Assembly: GCA_016938015.1 (NCBI GenBank)
Contig: JAFGVL010000106.1
Location: forward strand, 1-35,003
Direction of reading: 5' to 3'
Length of the DNA: 35,003 bases
Source: Paludibacteraceae bacterium
GTDB lineage: Bacteria > Bacteroidota > Bacteroidia > Bacteroidales > Paludibacteraceae
In this document: positions 1-7,796 of the stretch, one piece after another
Position numbering within the stretch: position 1 is the stretch's first letter
How the letters are laid out: each line of letters begins with the position of its first letter
Program-made: the position numbers and the translations under genes
The notes under the pieces: generated by a model
The model's database searches: none
What the model saw: only the letters and a program-made list of their open reading frames with translations
What the model was told of the DNA's origin: nothing

Positions 1-141
1 CCATTGATGGACCATAACCCTGTGAAAGCAGAAAAGCAACAACGCTCCCCACGTAACAAGCAAAAACAAGTAGCTAAACCAACAAGCAGCTATCAACGTA
101 AAGAATTCAAACCAGTTTTACGAAAAAAAATTAACCAGTAA
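1..141 (+). CDS. C-terminal tail of an upstream protein, probably a DEAD-box RNA helicase (5' end outside window)
   Basis: The frame starting at base 1 is open and ends with TAA at 139-141. It encodes 46 residues rich in Lys, Arg and Gln, beginning PLMDHNPVKAEKQQ and ending RKKINQ. A low-complexity basic tail of this kind is typical of RhlE-type DEAD-box helicases in Bacteroidota, and the MDHNPV stretch resembles the segment just after their helicase core. No helicase motif lies inside the window, so the family is inferred from a short tail only. A strong terminator follows directly. Confidence 0.45.
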   Translation, partial: PLMDHNPVKAEKQQRSPRNKQKQVAKPTSSYQRKEFKPVLRKKINQ

Positions 142-155
142 TTGTGTTGTAGTGT

Positions 156-210
156 GCTAACACGCAAAGTTTCTATAAAAATGCTACCTTTGCGTGTTAG
201 CATTTTTTTT
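156..210 (+). terminator. Rho-independent terminator of the upstream gene
   Basis: A perfect 14-bp inverted repeat has arms at 156-169 (GCTAACACGCAAAG) and 188-201 (CTTTGCGTGTTAGC), with an 18-nt loop and a run of T from 203. It lies 14 bases after the upstream stop codon. The 3' arm overlaps the -7 promoter element of the next gene. Confidence 0.9.
185..192 (+). promoter_or_regulatory. Promoter -7 element (TAnnTTTG) for the 228-5850 operon
   Basis: TACCTTTG at 185-192 is an exact match to the Bacteroidota -7 consensus TAnnTTTG. It sits 36 bases before the ATG at 228, giving a predicted 5' leader of about 30 nt. No clear -33 TTTG is seen at the expected spacing. The TTTG is part of the 3' arm of the terminator of the preceding gene. 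Confidence 0.6.
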
Positions 211-227
211 ATTTTAACCAATCTCCT

Positions 228-1427
228 ATGTCAGAGTTCTCAGCACACAAAGCATTACGTATTCAAAAACTGCAATTAGTATTTGAGGCCATAATGTATA
301 AACAAAATGCGTTAGCATGCATTAAAGCAAACCAAGAGGCAATTGATGCCATTACGGCACACGATGTGATTGAATTGGTGGATACGATGGTTAAAGCTAC
401 TATTCCTATAAAATTGCTCAAAGAAGGGATAAACAAATTTTTAAATGTTGCTTTACACCCACTTATGAAATTGCCTTACACCTCGCCCCAAAAAGGTACT
501 TTTCTTGATTGTTGTGTACAAAATAACTTATTATTAAGTGAGCGATTAAAAGCTCTTCGACCACAGTTAGTTCAAATAAACAAAACGCCTGAAAACGCTA
601 CGTTAAAAAACCAATTAATTGCCCAATTTAACGACATTGCAGGTTTTGAAAAATATTACATAATCAAAGAAAATATTTTGTTTCCGGCAATTGAAAAGCG
701 TTGGCCGGATTTTCGTTGTTTGCAGGTTATGTGGTCGTTTCACGACGATATACGGCGTAATTTAAAAGAAATTATTGTTTTGCTTTCGGCTCCAACTTTT
801 GATAAAACACAATTTAACAAGGTGCTGGGCGATATATATTTCAATATGTTTGCCATTATTAATCGTGAAGAACGTATCCTGTTTCCACATATCGAAACAA
901 CTTTTACCACCGAACAATTAGACGCATTATTCAGCGAAAGTATAGAAATGGGTTTCCCCTATTACAATCCCGTTAAAACAACACCAACAATACCTACAGA
1001 AAAAACCATGCAACACGGAGAAATAGATTTATCGACCGGCAACTTAACCGCCGAACAAATCATTTTATTATTCAGCCATTTACCGGTAGATATTACTTAT
1101 GTAGATGAAAACAACACAGTTAAGTTCTATTCCAACCCTCCACATCGAATATTTCCCAGAACAAATGCTATAATTGGTAGGGATGTTCGCAATTGTCATC
1201 CGCCCGAAAGCGTACATGTGGTAGAAGAAATTGTTGAAAATTTCCGTGAAGGAAAAAAAGAGGTAGCTTCGTTTTGGATAAAAATGAAAACACAATTTAT
1301 TTTAATTCAGTATTTTGCCGTTAGAGACCAACAAGGTGTTTACAAAGGTGTTATTGAAGTTTCGCAAGAAATATCGGAAATAAAAGCACTTGAAGGAGAA
1401 CGCAGATTGTTGGATTGGACAAAATAA
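228..1427 (+). CDS. Hemerythrin-like (DUF438 type) protein with C-terminal PAS domain
   Basis: This 399-residue protein has three parts. Residues 1-70 are a helical N-terminal region of the DUF438 type. Residues about 75-235 form a hemerythrin-like four-helix region, with ENILFPAIE, a histidine in WSFHDDIRR, and EERILFPHIE. Residues about 275-390 form a PAS domain (LPVDITYVDENNTVKFYS, then a GRDVRNCHPPESV stretch). In this family the HHE region is thought to bind a di-iron or haem centre, and the PAS domain a ligand or cofactor, so a role in sensing oxygen, nitric oxide or redox state is likely. There is no kinase or DNA-binding output domain. The protein is predicted to be cytoplasmic. It is the first gene of an operon and lies 15 nt upstream of the comB-like gene. 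Confidence 0.8.
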   Translation: MSEFSAHKALRIQKLQLVFEAIMYKQNALACIKANQEAIDAITAHDVIELVDTMVKATIPIKLLKEGINKFLNVALHPLMKLPYTSPQKGTFLDCCVQNNLLLSERLKALRPQLVQINKTPENATLKNQLIAQFNDIAGFEKYYIIKENILFPAIEKRWPDFRCLQVMWSFHDDIRRNLKEIIVLLSAPTFDKTQFNKVLGDIYFNMFAIINREERILFPHIETTFTTEQLDALFSESIEMGFPYYNPVKTTPTIPTEKTMQHGEIDLSTGNLTAEQIILLFSHLPVDITYVDENNTVKFYSNPPHRIFPRTNAIIGRDVRNCHPPESVHVVEEIVENFREGKKEVASFWIKMKTQFILIQYFAVRDQQGVYKGVIEVSQEISEIKALEGERRLLDWTK

Positions 1428-1442
1428 TTAACTATTAGTTGA

Positions 1443-2285
1443 ATGAAAATAGAAGTAATAAATTCAGTCAATCAAATAAAAAACGAATTTTTGTTTGATA
1501 AAACAGTAGTAGTAATTGATGTACTACGGGCAAGTTCCGTAATATGTACAGCTTTGTTTAATGGAGCTAGAGAAATAATACCGGTAAATAGTGTTACAAA
1601 AGCATTTTCGGCAACGCATAAAAGGAATCCTGAAACTCAACTCGTAAAAGAAGAATTACTTAATAAAAATAACCCATACCACAACAATTGGGCGTTATTG
1701 TTAGACACTTCAATAAAAAAAGATAATTTAAAAAAAGCGTCAAAAACCCAAGATGATTATTTGCTGTGTGGCGAACGTATGGGTTTTAAAATTCAACATT
1801 TCAATTTGGGCAATTCGCCTCTCGAATACACTAAAGAACAGGTTAACACTAAAATTGTTGTTTTAACCACTACCAACGGAACAACTGCTATAAAAAAATG
1901 TACCAATGCACAAGAAATACTTATTGGAGCTTTTTGTAATGTTGATGCTCTGTGCAATTTTATAAAAAACAAGCGAAATGTATGTATCGTTTGTGCCGGT
2001 TCGGATGGCCAATATTCGTTGGACGATGCTCTCTGTGCCGGAAACATTATTTCAATTTTATGTGCAAAAAAACCTAATATAGAGTTAACAGACGAAGCAT
2101 TTGCACATAAAAGCATGTATGAATGTATTCCCAATGAAGATATCCATGCTTTATTGAAAAAAGGATGTAAGCATTACTCCTATTTGGAAGAAAACGGATT
2201 TAAAAAAGACTTGGATTATTGTTTATTGAAAAATACTTGTCCGGTAGTGCCTGTATTAATAGGTGAAAAAATACGTTTACTTTAA
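1443..2285 (+). CDS. comB: ComB-like 2-phosphosulfolactate phosphatase
   Basis: The protein (280 aa) matches the ComB family, Mg-dependent phosphatases that turn 2-phosphosulfolactate into sulfolactate (coenzyme M pathway in methanogens). Visible signatures are VVVIDVLRASSVI (residues about 22-34), LCGERMGFKI, FNLGNSPLEYT, LTTTNGTTAI and CAGSDGQYSLDDALCAG. Most bacterial members are about 230-250 residues. This one carries an extra Lys/Asn-rich segment at about residues 60-104, between the first strand-helix unit and the GER motif. No comA or other sulfonate gene is present in the window, so the physiological substrate is uncertain. It is the second gene of the operon, followed after 30 nt by mtaB. 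Confidence 0.8.
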   Translation: MKIEVINSVNQIKNEFLFDKTVVVIDVLRASSVICTALFNGAREIIPVNSVTKAFSATHKRNPETQLVKEELLNKNNPYHNNWALLLDTSIKKDNLKKASKTQDDYLLCGERMGFKIQHFNLGNSPLEYTKEQVNTKIVVLTTTNGTTAIKKCTNAQEILIGAFCNVDALCNFIKNKRNVCIVCAGSDGQYSLDDALCAGNIISILCAKKPNIELTDEAFAHKSMYECIPNEDIHALLKKGCKHYSYLEENGFKKDLDYCLLKNTCPVVPVLIGEKIRLL

Positions 2286-2315
2286 TACGGTAGTTTATTA
2301 AGAAATTTATAATTC

Positions 2316-3632
2316 ATGATTGACCACACACAATTTCAAGATAAAAAAATAGCCTATCATACCTTGGGATGCAAACTAAATTTTGCCGAAACTTCTTCTA
2401 TTGTACGTAGCTTACACGAAGCCGGTTTCAGAAAAGCAAAACCCGGCGAACAAGCTGATTTGTGTATTATCAACACCTGTTCGGTTACTGATATGGCGGA
2501 TAAAAAATGTCGTCAAGCCATTACTCGATTTATACGCCTTCATCCTACTGCGTTTGTTATTGTTACAGGCTGCTACGCCCAATTAAAACCAAACGAAATA
2601 GCCTCTATTCGCGGAGTAGATTTGGTATTAGGAGCCAATGATAAATTTAATATAGAATTGTATATTAATCACTTAGAAAAAAAATTAACAACGCAGATTT
2701 ACAACACTAAAATAAACACAGTAGAAAACTTTTATCCCTCTTGCTCTAGCGACGATCGCACCCGATTTTTTCTGAAAGTGCAAGATGGATGCGATTACTA
2801 TTGTACCTATTGTACCATACCTTATGCTCGAGGAAAAAGTCGCAGCGGTACCATTGCTCAAACAGTAGAACTAACAAAACAAGCTATTAACGAGGGCGCT
2901 AAAGAAATTGTTTTAACCGGAGTAAATACCGGCGATTTTGGTAAAAATAACGGAGAGAGTTTTTTTGAGCTGATACAAGCAATAGATAAAATTGAAGCGA
3001 ATGTGCGTTATCGTATTTCCAGTATTGAACCCAACTTACTTACAGATGAAATAATTCTCTTTGTGGCTAATTCTAAGCACTTTGCACCACATTTTCATAT
3101 TCCACTTCAATCGGGCAGTAATGAAGTGTTACAACTAATGAAACGGAGGTATACACGTGAGTTGTTTGCTCAAAAAATACAAACCATTAAAACAATCCTT
3201 CCGCACGCTTTTATTGGTGTAGATGTTATTGTAGGTACAAGAGGAGAAAAAGCCGCTTACTTTGAAGATGCACGCCAATTTATTGAGAGCTTGGATATCT
3301 CTCAACTACATGTATTCTCCTATTCCGAAAGAGCCGGCACTAAGGCCTTAGAAATAGAACAACCCGTATCATTGCAAGATAAAAGAATACGTAGTGAAAT
3401 TTTACATGCAGTATCCGATAAAAAAATAAAAGAATTTTACTTGTCGCAAATTGGCAAACAAGCAGATGTTTTATGGGAATCGACCAAAAAAGGCAAATGT
3501 ATGCACGGCTTTACAGAAAATTACATCCGAGTGATAGCTCCTTACAATAAAGATTTGATAAATACGCTACAAACAGTAACTTTGATGGGTTTTTCGGAAG
3601 AAGATAATACCTTTGCCTTAACAGTAAAATAA
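2316..3632 (+). CDS. mtaB: tRNA t6A37 methylthiotransferase MtaB
   Basis: This radical-SAM methylthiotransferase (438 aa) converts t6A37 to ms2t6A37 in tRNAs that read ANN codons. The N-terminal MTTase domain has the three cluster cysteines C19, C55 and C86 (TLGCKLN, INTCSV, TGCYAQ). The radical-SAM core carries CDYYCTYC, that is C159, C163 and C166 in a CxxxCxxC pattern. The C-terminal TRAM-like region is short. The start ATG at 2316 gives an N-terminus that begins just before the conserved KIAYHTLGCKLN. The gene is followed by tgt after only 3 nt, so two tRNA-anticodon-loop modification enzymes are translated from one message. Confidence 0.93.
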   Translation: MIDHTQFQDKKIAYHTLGCKLNFAETSSIVRSLHEAGFRKAKPGEQADLCIINTCSVTDMADKKCRQAITRFIRLHPTAFVIVTGCYAQLKPNEIASIRGVDLVLGANDKFNIELYINHLEKKLTTQIYNTKINTVENFYPSCSSDDRTRFFLKVQDGCDYYCTYCTIPYARGKSRSGTIAQTVELTKQAINEGAKEIVLTGVNTGDFGKNNGESFFELIQAIDKIEANVRYRISSIEPNLLTDEIILFVANSKHFAPHFHIPLQSGSNEVLQLMKRRYTRELFAQKIQTIKTILPHAFIGVDVIVGTRGEKAAYFEDARQFIESLDISQLHVFSYSERAGTKALEIEQPVSLQDKRIRSEILHAVSDKKIKEFYLSQIGKQADVLWESTKKGKCMHGFTENYIRVIAPYNKDLINTLQTVTLMGFSEEDNTFALTVK

Positions 3633-3635
3633 TGT

Positions 3636-4766
3636 ATGCTATTTGAACTTCAACATACCGACCACAACAGCTCGGCTCGTGCCGGTAAAATAACTACCGA
3701 TCACGGAGAAATACTAACCCCTATTTTTATGCCTGTTGGCACAGCCGGTACTGTAAAAGCTATACATCAAACTGAACTGAAAGATGATATCAATGCTCAA
3801 ATTATTTTGGGTAACACCTACCATCTTTTTTTACGCCCCGGTATAGAAATTATTGAAAAAGCGGGCGGTTTACATAAATTTAATGCTTGGGATAAACCTT
3901 TATTAACAGATAGTGGTGGTTTTCAGGTTTTTTCTCTATCGCAACAACGTAAACTAACCGAAGAAGGGGCTCATTTTCGTTCGCATATCGATGGGGCTAA
4001 GTTGTTATTTACGCCCGAAAATGTAGTTGATATTCAGCGTACTATTGGCGCCGATATTATTATGGCTTTTGATGAATGTCCTCCCGGAAATTCAGACTTT
4101 AATTATGCCAAAAAATCAATGGAACTTACCCATCGTTGGTTGGTGCGAGGAATCGACCGTTTTAATAATACAACACCCAAATACGGTTATTCGCAAGCAT
4201 TTTTTCCTATTGTTCAGGGTTGTACATATCCACAGTTACGTAGAGAATCGGCTGCCTTTATTGCATCGCAAAATTGTGAAGGTAATGCTATTGGCGGATT
4301 AGCTGTTGGAGAACCGGCCGAAAAAATGTATGAAATGATTGAGGTGGTAAATGAAGTTTTACCAACAGATAAACCCCGTTATTTAATGGGAGTTGGTACT
4401 CCCGAAAATATTCTTGAAGCCATAGAACGTGGGGTAGATATGTTTGATTGTGTAATGCCCACACGTAATGGACGTAATGGCATGCTTTTTACATGGAACG
4501 GAACCATGAATATGCGTAATGAAAAATGGAAAGCAGACTTTTCTCCAATTGATGAAAACGGTACTTCCTTTGTAGATAAACTCTACTCTAAAGCGTATTT
4601 GCGCCATTTAATTACAACCCAAGAATTATTAGGGTTACAAATTGCATCTATTCATAATTTAGCTTTTTATTTACAATTAACAACACAAGCACGCAAGCAC
4701 ATTATTAGCGGCGATTTTTCTTCTTGGAAAAAAACAGTAGTTGAACAATTAAATACCAGATTATAA
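3636..4766 (+). CDS. tgt: tRNA-guanine transglycosylase Tgt (zinc-cysteine site lost)
   Basis: Tgt exchanges guanine 34 in GUN-anticodon tRNAs for preQ1 on the way to queuosine. The 376-residue protein has the substrate-binding TDSGGFQVFSL segment (Asp92) and the nucleophile Asp271 in GVDMFDCVMPTRNGR. In E. coli and Zymomonas a zinc ion is held by three cysteines (CxCxxC) and a histidine. Here the cysteine stretch is replaced by DENGTSFVDKL (about residues 306-316), while the histidine of the IHNL motif (His340) remains. I recall the same replacement in other Bacteroidota, so the enzyme is probably active. Start 3636 is chosen because MLFELQHTD aligns with the family N-terminus; another ATG at 3632 is out of frame. 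Confidence 0.93.
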   Translation: MLFELQHTDHNSSARAGKITTDHGEILTPIFMPVGTAGTVKAIHQTELKDDINAQIILGNTYHLFLRPGIEIIEKAGGLHKFNAWDKPLLTDSGGFQVFSLSQQRKLTEEGAHFRSHIDGAKLLFTPENVVDIQRTIGADIIMAFDECPPGNSDFNYAKKSMELTHRWLVRGIDRFNNTTPKYGYSQAFFPIVQGCTYPQLRRESAAFIASQNCEGNAIGGLAVGEPAEKMYEMIEVVNEVLPTDKPRYLMGVGTPENILEAIERGVDMFDCVMPTRNGRNGMLFTWNGTMNMRNEKWKADFSPIDENGTSFVDKLYSKAYLRHLITTQELLGLQIASIHNLAFYLQLTTQARKHIISGDFSSWKKTVVEQLNTRL

Positions 4767-4773
4767 AAAAGTT

Positions 4774-5850
4774 ATGCTTAAAAAATTAGATACATACATC
4801 ATTAAGAAATTTTTAGGCACCTTTTTCTTGTCTATCGCTCTTATATTAGGTATTGCTATTATAATTGACATTACCGAAAAGGTAGATAAGTTTTTTGATA
4901 ACTATGCTCCTATTAAAGCCATAATTTTTGATTACTATCTGAACTTAATTCCTTATTTCGGAAATATGTTCAGTCCGCTTTTCACTTTTATAGCAGTAAT
5001 TTTCTTTACTTCCAAAATGGCCGGAAATAGCGAAATAATAGCCATTCAATCAAGCGGTATAAGTTATAATCGTTTATTAAGACCTTATTTTATTTCGGCA
5101 ACTTTAATTGCTATTTCCACCTTTGTTTTATCAGGCTACATTATACCTTCGGCAAACAAAACAAGGCTCGATTTTGAGAATCAATACATTAAAAAATTCC
5201 GAAATGAAAATGTAACCAATGTACAACTAGAAGTTCAAGACGGAATTATTCTATACATCGAAAATTTTGACAACACTAAAAATACCGGTTATAATATATC
5301 GATGGAAAAATTTGAAGGCAAGAAATTGGTTGCCCGAATGACCGCCGAAAAAATGCATTGGGATACTTTAAATCAATGGAAATTACACAATTATTTGATT
5401 CGTGAATTTAAGGGCATGAAAGAAACAATTAAAAAAGGGAGTGTAATTGATTCAACAATAGCTATTCAACCAACCGATTTTTTTATTACGGCTTTTGATA
5501 GTCCGCAAATGAAAAATAACGAACTATACAATTATTTAGAAAGACAGCGAGCAAGAGGAGTTGGTAACATCAAAGCCTTTGAAGATGAATATTATAAACG
5601 ATTTTCAATGCCTTTTGCGGCGTTTATTTTAACCGTGATAGGTGTTTCCTTAGCTTCGCGTAAAGTAAGAGGTGGCACCGGTTTACACTTGGGTATCGGT
5701 ATTGGGTTGAGTTTTGGATATATCCTTTTTTCCACCCTCAGTACTTCTTTTTCAGTAAACGGCAGTATGTCTCCTCTTTTGGCTGCCTGGTTACCCAATA
5801 TTATATTTTCGATCATCGCTTGGTACTTATACTCAAAAGCACCAAAATAA
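4774..5850 (+). CDS. LptF/LptG (YjgP/YjgQ) family permease
   Basis: This inner-membrane protein (358 aa) has the layout of LptF/LptG, the permease subunits of the ABC machine that lifts lipopolysaccharide out of the inner membrane. It has an N-terminal amphipathic stretch (MLKKLDTYIIKKFLGTFF), membrane segments at about 12-32, 55-80 and 100-120, a periplasmic beta-rich domain at about 125-270, and three more membrane segments at about 278-355. KMAGNSEIIAIQSSGISYNR is the conserved coupling-helix region for LptB. The gene is the last of the operon, 7 nt after tgt, and ends at a shared terminator. Whether it acts as LptF or LptG cannot be decided here. Confidence 0.85.
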   Translation: MLKKLDTYIIKKFLGTFFLSIALILGIAIIIDITEKVDKFFDNYAPIKAIIFDYYLNLIPYFGNMFSPLFTFIAVIFFTSKMAGNSEIIAIQSSGISYNRLLRPYFISATLIAISTFVLSGYIIPSANKTRLDFENQYIKKFRNENVTNVQLEVQDGIILYIENFDNTKNTGYNISMEKFEGKKLVARMTAEKMHWDTLNQWKLHNYLIREFKGMKETIKKGSVIDSTIAIQPTDFFITAFDSPQMKNNELYNYLERQRARGVGNIKAFEDEYYKRFSMPFAAFILTVIGVSLASRKVRGGTGLHLGIGIGLSFGYILFSTLSTSFSVNGSMSPLLAAWLPNIIFSIIAWYLYSKAPK

Positions 5851-5877
5851 AAGAAGCCCGAAAAATTCGGGCTTCTT
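5851..5877. terminator. Bidirectional terminator between the permease gene and rpsP
   Basis: Perfect 11-bp inverted repeat: arms 5851-5861 (AAGAAGCCCGA) and 5867-5877 (TCGGGCTTCTT), 5-nt loop. T-rich sequence follows on the plus strand. The minus-strand exit is also T-rich (complement of CCAAAATAAAAG). The two flanking genes converge on it. Confidence 0.9.
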
Positions 5878-5897
5878 TTATAGGCAAATAGGAAAAA

Positions 5898-6503
5898 CTA
5901 TTCAGCCGCTTTTTCTTCTACAGGAGCATCTTCAACTTCTGCTACTTCGGCTGTAGCAACAGGAGTTTCAGTTACAGTTTCTTCTTCGGGAGCAGCTTCA
6001 GCTTCAACCTCAGGAGCATCTTGTTTTAAAGAAGCTTCTAATTCTTTCGCTTTTTTAGCTGCTATTGCTGCTGCTTTTTCTTTGTTTTTGTCAGCTTCTT
6101 CTTGAGCTCTTTTTTTCTTAGCTGCTTCTTCTTTAGCTGTCAATTTAGTTTTTGTAGTTTCAATTGCAGTTGTTTTTGACGATTTCCAAGCTTCAAAGCG
6201 TTTTTGAGCTTCAGCTTCGTCAAAAGCACCTTTAGTTACACCACCCAATAAGTGTTTCATCATGTAAACGCCTTCGTCAGATAAGATATTTCTAACTGTA
6301 TCTGTTGGTTGAGCACCTGTTTGAACCCATTTTAATGCTTTTTCGAAATTGATTTCGATAGATGCAGGGTTTGTGTTTGGATTGTAAGTTCCAATTCTTT
6401 CGATAAATTTACCATCGCGTGGAGCGCGACTATCGGCTATCACTACATGATAGTAAGCATAGTTTTTGCGTCCGTGTCTTTGCAATCTAATTTTAGTTGC
6501 CAT
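5898..6503 (-). CDS. rpsP: 30S ribosomal protein S16 with long C-terminal extension
   Basis: S16 is an assembly protein of the 30S subunit. The N-terminal part, [20 protein letters not shown] to about residue 85, is the canonical S16 fold, with the conserved [18 protein letters not shown]. The whole protein is 201 aa against about 80-90 in most bacteria. The added part first contains a helical segment (about residues 85-120) and then a Lys/Ala/Glu-rich tail that becomes very acidic (about 120-201). Long S16 tails are known in Bacteroidota. The gene is monocistronic, with its own consensus promoter and terminator. Confidence 0.95.
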   Translation of the reverse strand: MATKIRLQRHGRKNYAYYHVVIADSRAPRDGKFIERIGTYNPNTNPASIEINFEKALKWVQTGAQPTDTVRNILSDEGVYMMKHLLGGVTKGAFDEAEAQKRFEAWKSSKTTAIETTKTKLTAKEEAAKKKRAQEEADKNKEKAAAIAAKKAKELEASLKQDAPEVEAEAAPEEETVTETPVATAEVAEVEDAPVEEKAAE

Positions 6504-6559
6504 TGTTTAATTGTATTTTTAAATGATTAATACTAGTGCTTTTACTCGAAAAGCGGCTG

Positions 6560-6589
6560 CAAAGATAAGGATTATTTACTATTATACAA
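6560..6589 (-). promoter_or_regulatory. rpsP promoter (TTG-N19-TAnnTTTG)
   Basis: On the minus strand TATCTTTG occupies 6567-6560, an exact TAnnTTTG match. A -33 TTG is at 6589-6587 with a 19-bp spacer. Transcription should start near 6553, giving a leader of about 50 nt. The leader begins with a small inverted repeat, 6538-6543 (GCTTTT) against 6549-6554 (AAAAGC). Confidence 0.7.
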
Positions 6590-6640
6590 TTTACCGTTTG
6601 CTTTTTTTATGAAGCATGTGTTATTACTTATATTTTTAGT

Positions 6641-6648
6641 TATTTTTG
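6641..6648 (+). promoter_or_regulatory. rfbB promoter -7 element
   Basis: TATTTTTG at 6641-6648 matches TAnnTTTG exactly, 25 bases before the ATG at 6673. No -33 TTTG is seen at normal spacing. A TTG reading start at 6646 would lie inside this element, which argues for the ATG. Confidence 0.5.
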
Positions 6649-6672
6649 CACCTAAATTTATATATAACACCC

Positions 6673-7728
6673 ATGAAGAAAAAGATTTTAATTACCGGAG
6701 GTGCCGGTTTTATTGGCTCGCATGTAGTACGTTTATTTGTTAACAAATATCCTAATTATGAGATAGTTAATTTAGATGCACTTACTTATGCCGGTAATTT
6801 AGATAATTTGACCGATGTTGCTCAAAAACCAAATTATAGTTTTATAAAAATTGATATTACCAACGAAGCAGCTATTAATCAATTATTTGAAAAACAACAG
6901 TTTGACGGAATCGTTCATTTAGCAGCCGAATCGCATGTAGATCGTTCTATTACAGACCCGTTAGCTTTTATCCGTACCAATATTATTGGTACGGTAAATT
7001 TGCTTAATGCAGCTAAAAATCAATGGAACGGAAATTTTGAAGACAAACGGTTTTACCATATTTCTACCGACGAAGTATACGGTTCACTAGGCAAAGAAGG
7101 CATGTTTACCGAAACCACGTCGTACGACCCACGCAGTCCCTACTCCTCTTCCAAAGCCAGTTCGGATATGTTGGTAAGAGCTTATTTTCACACCTATAAT
7201 TTACCTGTAGTAATTTCAAACTGTTCTAATAATTACGGGGCCAATCAATTTCCGGAGAAACTAATACCTCTAGCTATCAATAATATAAAAAACAACAAAC
7301 CTATTCCTATTTACGGCAAAGGCGAAAACATTCGCGATTGGTTATGGGTAAATGATCATGCACGAGCTATTGATGTAATTTATCATCAAGCAAAATTAGG
7401 CGAAACTTATAATATTGGAGGTATTAATGAGTGGACAAATATTGATTTAATACACAAGTTGTGCGAAATTATGGACAAAAAACTAGGTAGAGCTAGTGGA
7501 GAATCGGCAAAACTAATCACATTTGTCACCGACAGAGCCGGACACGATTTGCGTTATGCCATTGATTCATCGAAACTTCAACGTGAGCTTGGATGGAAAC
7601 CTTCTCTGCAATTTGAAGAAGGGCTTGAAAAAACAGTAGATTGGTATTTGGCCAACGAACAGTGGATGAACAATATAACTTCAGGAGATTATTTATCGTA
7701 CTACGAAAAACAATATAAAAACAGATAG
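6673..7728 (+). CDS. rfbB: dTDP-glucose 4,6-dehydratase
   Basis: This short-chain dehydrogenase/reductase (351 aa) makes dTDP-4-keto-6-deoxyglucose from dTDP-glucose, the second step to dTDP-rhamnose and related sugars for surface polysaccharide. It starts MKKKILITGGAGFIGSHVV with the NAD-binding GxxGxxG. It has HLAAESHVDRSI, the STDEVYGSLG segment with the catalytic Asp-Glu pair, and YSSSKASSD with the active-site YxxxK. ENIRDWLWVNDHARAI and YNIGG are also typical. The frame stays open to a TTG at 6646, but the extra nine residues are not conserved and overlap the promoter, so ATG 6673 is chosen. No rfbA, rfbC or rfbD lies nearby. Confidence 0.95.
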   Translation: MKKKILITGGAGFIGSHVVRLFVNKYPNYEIVNLDALTYAGNLDNLTDVAQKPNYSFIKIDITNEAAINQLFEKQQFDGIVHLAAESHVDRSITDPLAFIRTNIIGTVNLLNAAKNQWNGNFEDKRFYHISTDEVYGSLGKEGMFTETTSYDPRSPYSSSKASSDMLVRAYFHTYNLPVVISNCSNNYGANQFPEKLIPLAINNIKNNKPIPIYGKGENIRDWLWVNDHARAIDVIYHQAKLGETYNIGGINEWTNIDLIHKLCEIMDKKLGRASGESAKLITFVTDRAGHDLRYAIDSSKLQRELGWKPSLQFEEGLEKTVDWYLANEQWMNNITSGDYLSYYEKQYKNR

Positions 7729-7754
7729 CTGTAAAAAGTATCTGTAAAATAGTT

Positions 7755-7796
7755 CAACAAAAGGTGTCTTTTTTTAGCAAAAGGCACCTTTTGTTG
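7755..7796. terminator. Bidirectional terminator between rfbB and the porin-like gene
   Basis: The arms are 7755-7766 (CAACAAAAGGTG) and 7785-7796 (CACCTTTTGTTG). They are extended by a T-G wobble and a further 5-bp CTTTT/AAAAG pairing inside, giving about 18 bp with a 6-nt loop. It lies between two convergent genes and touches the stop codon of the minus-strand gene. The U-tracts outside the stem are weak. Confidence 0.7.
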
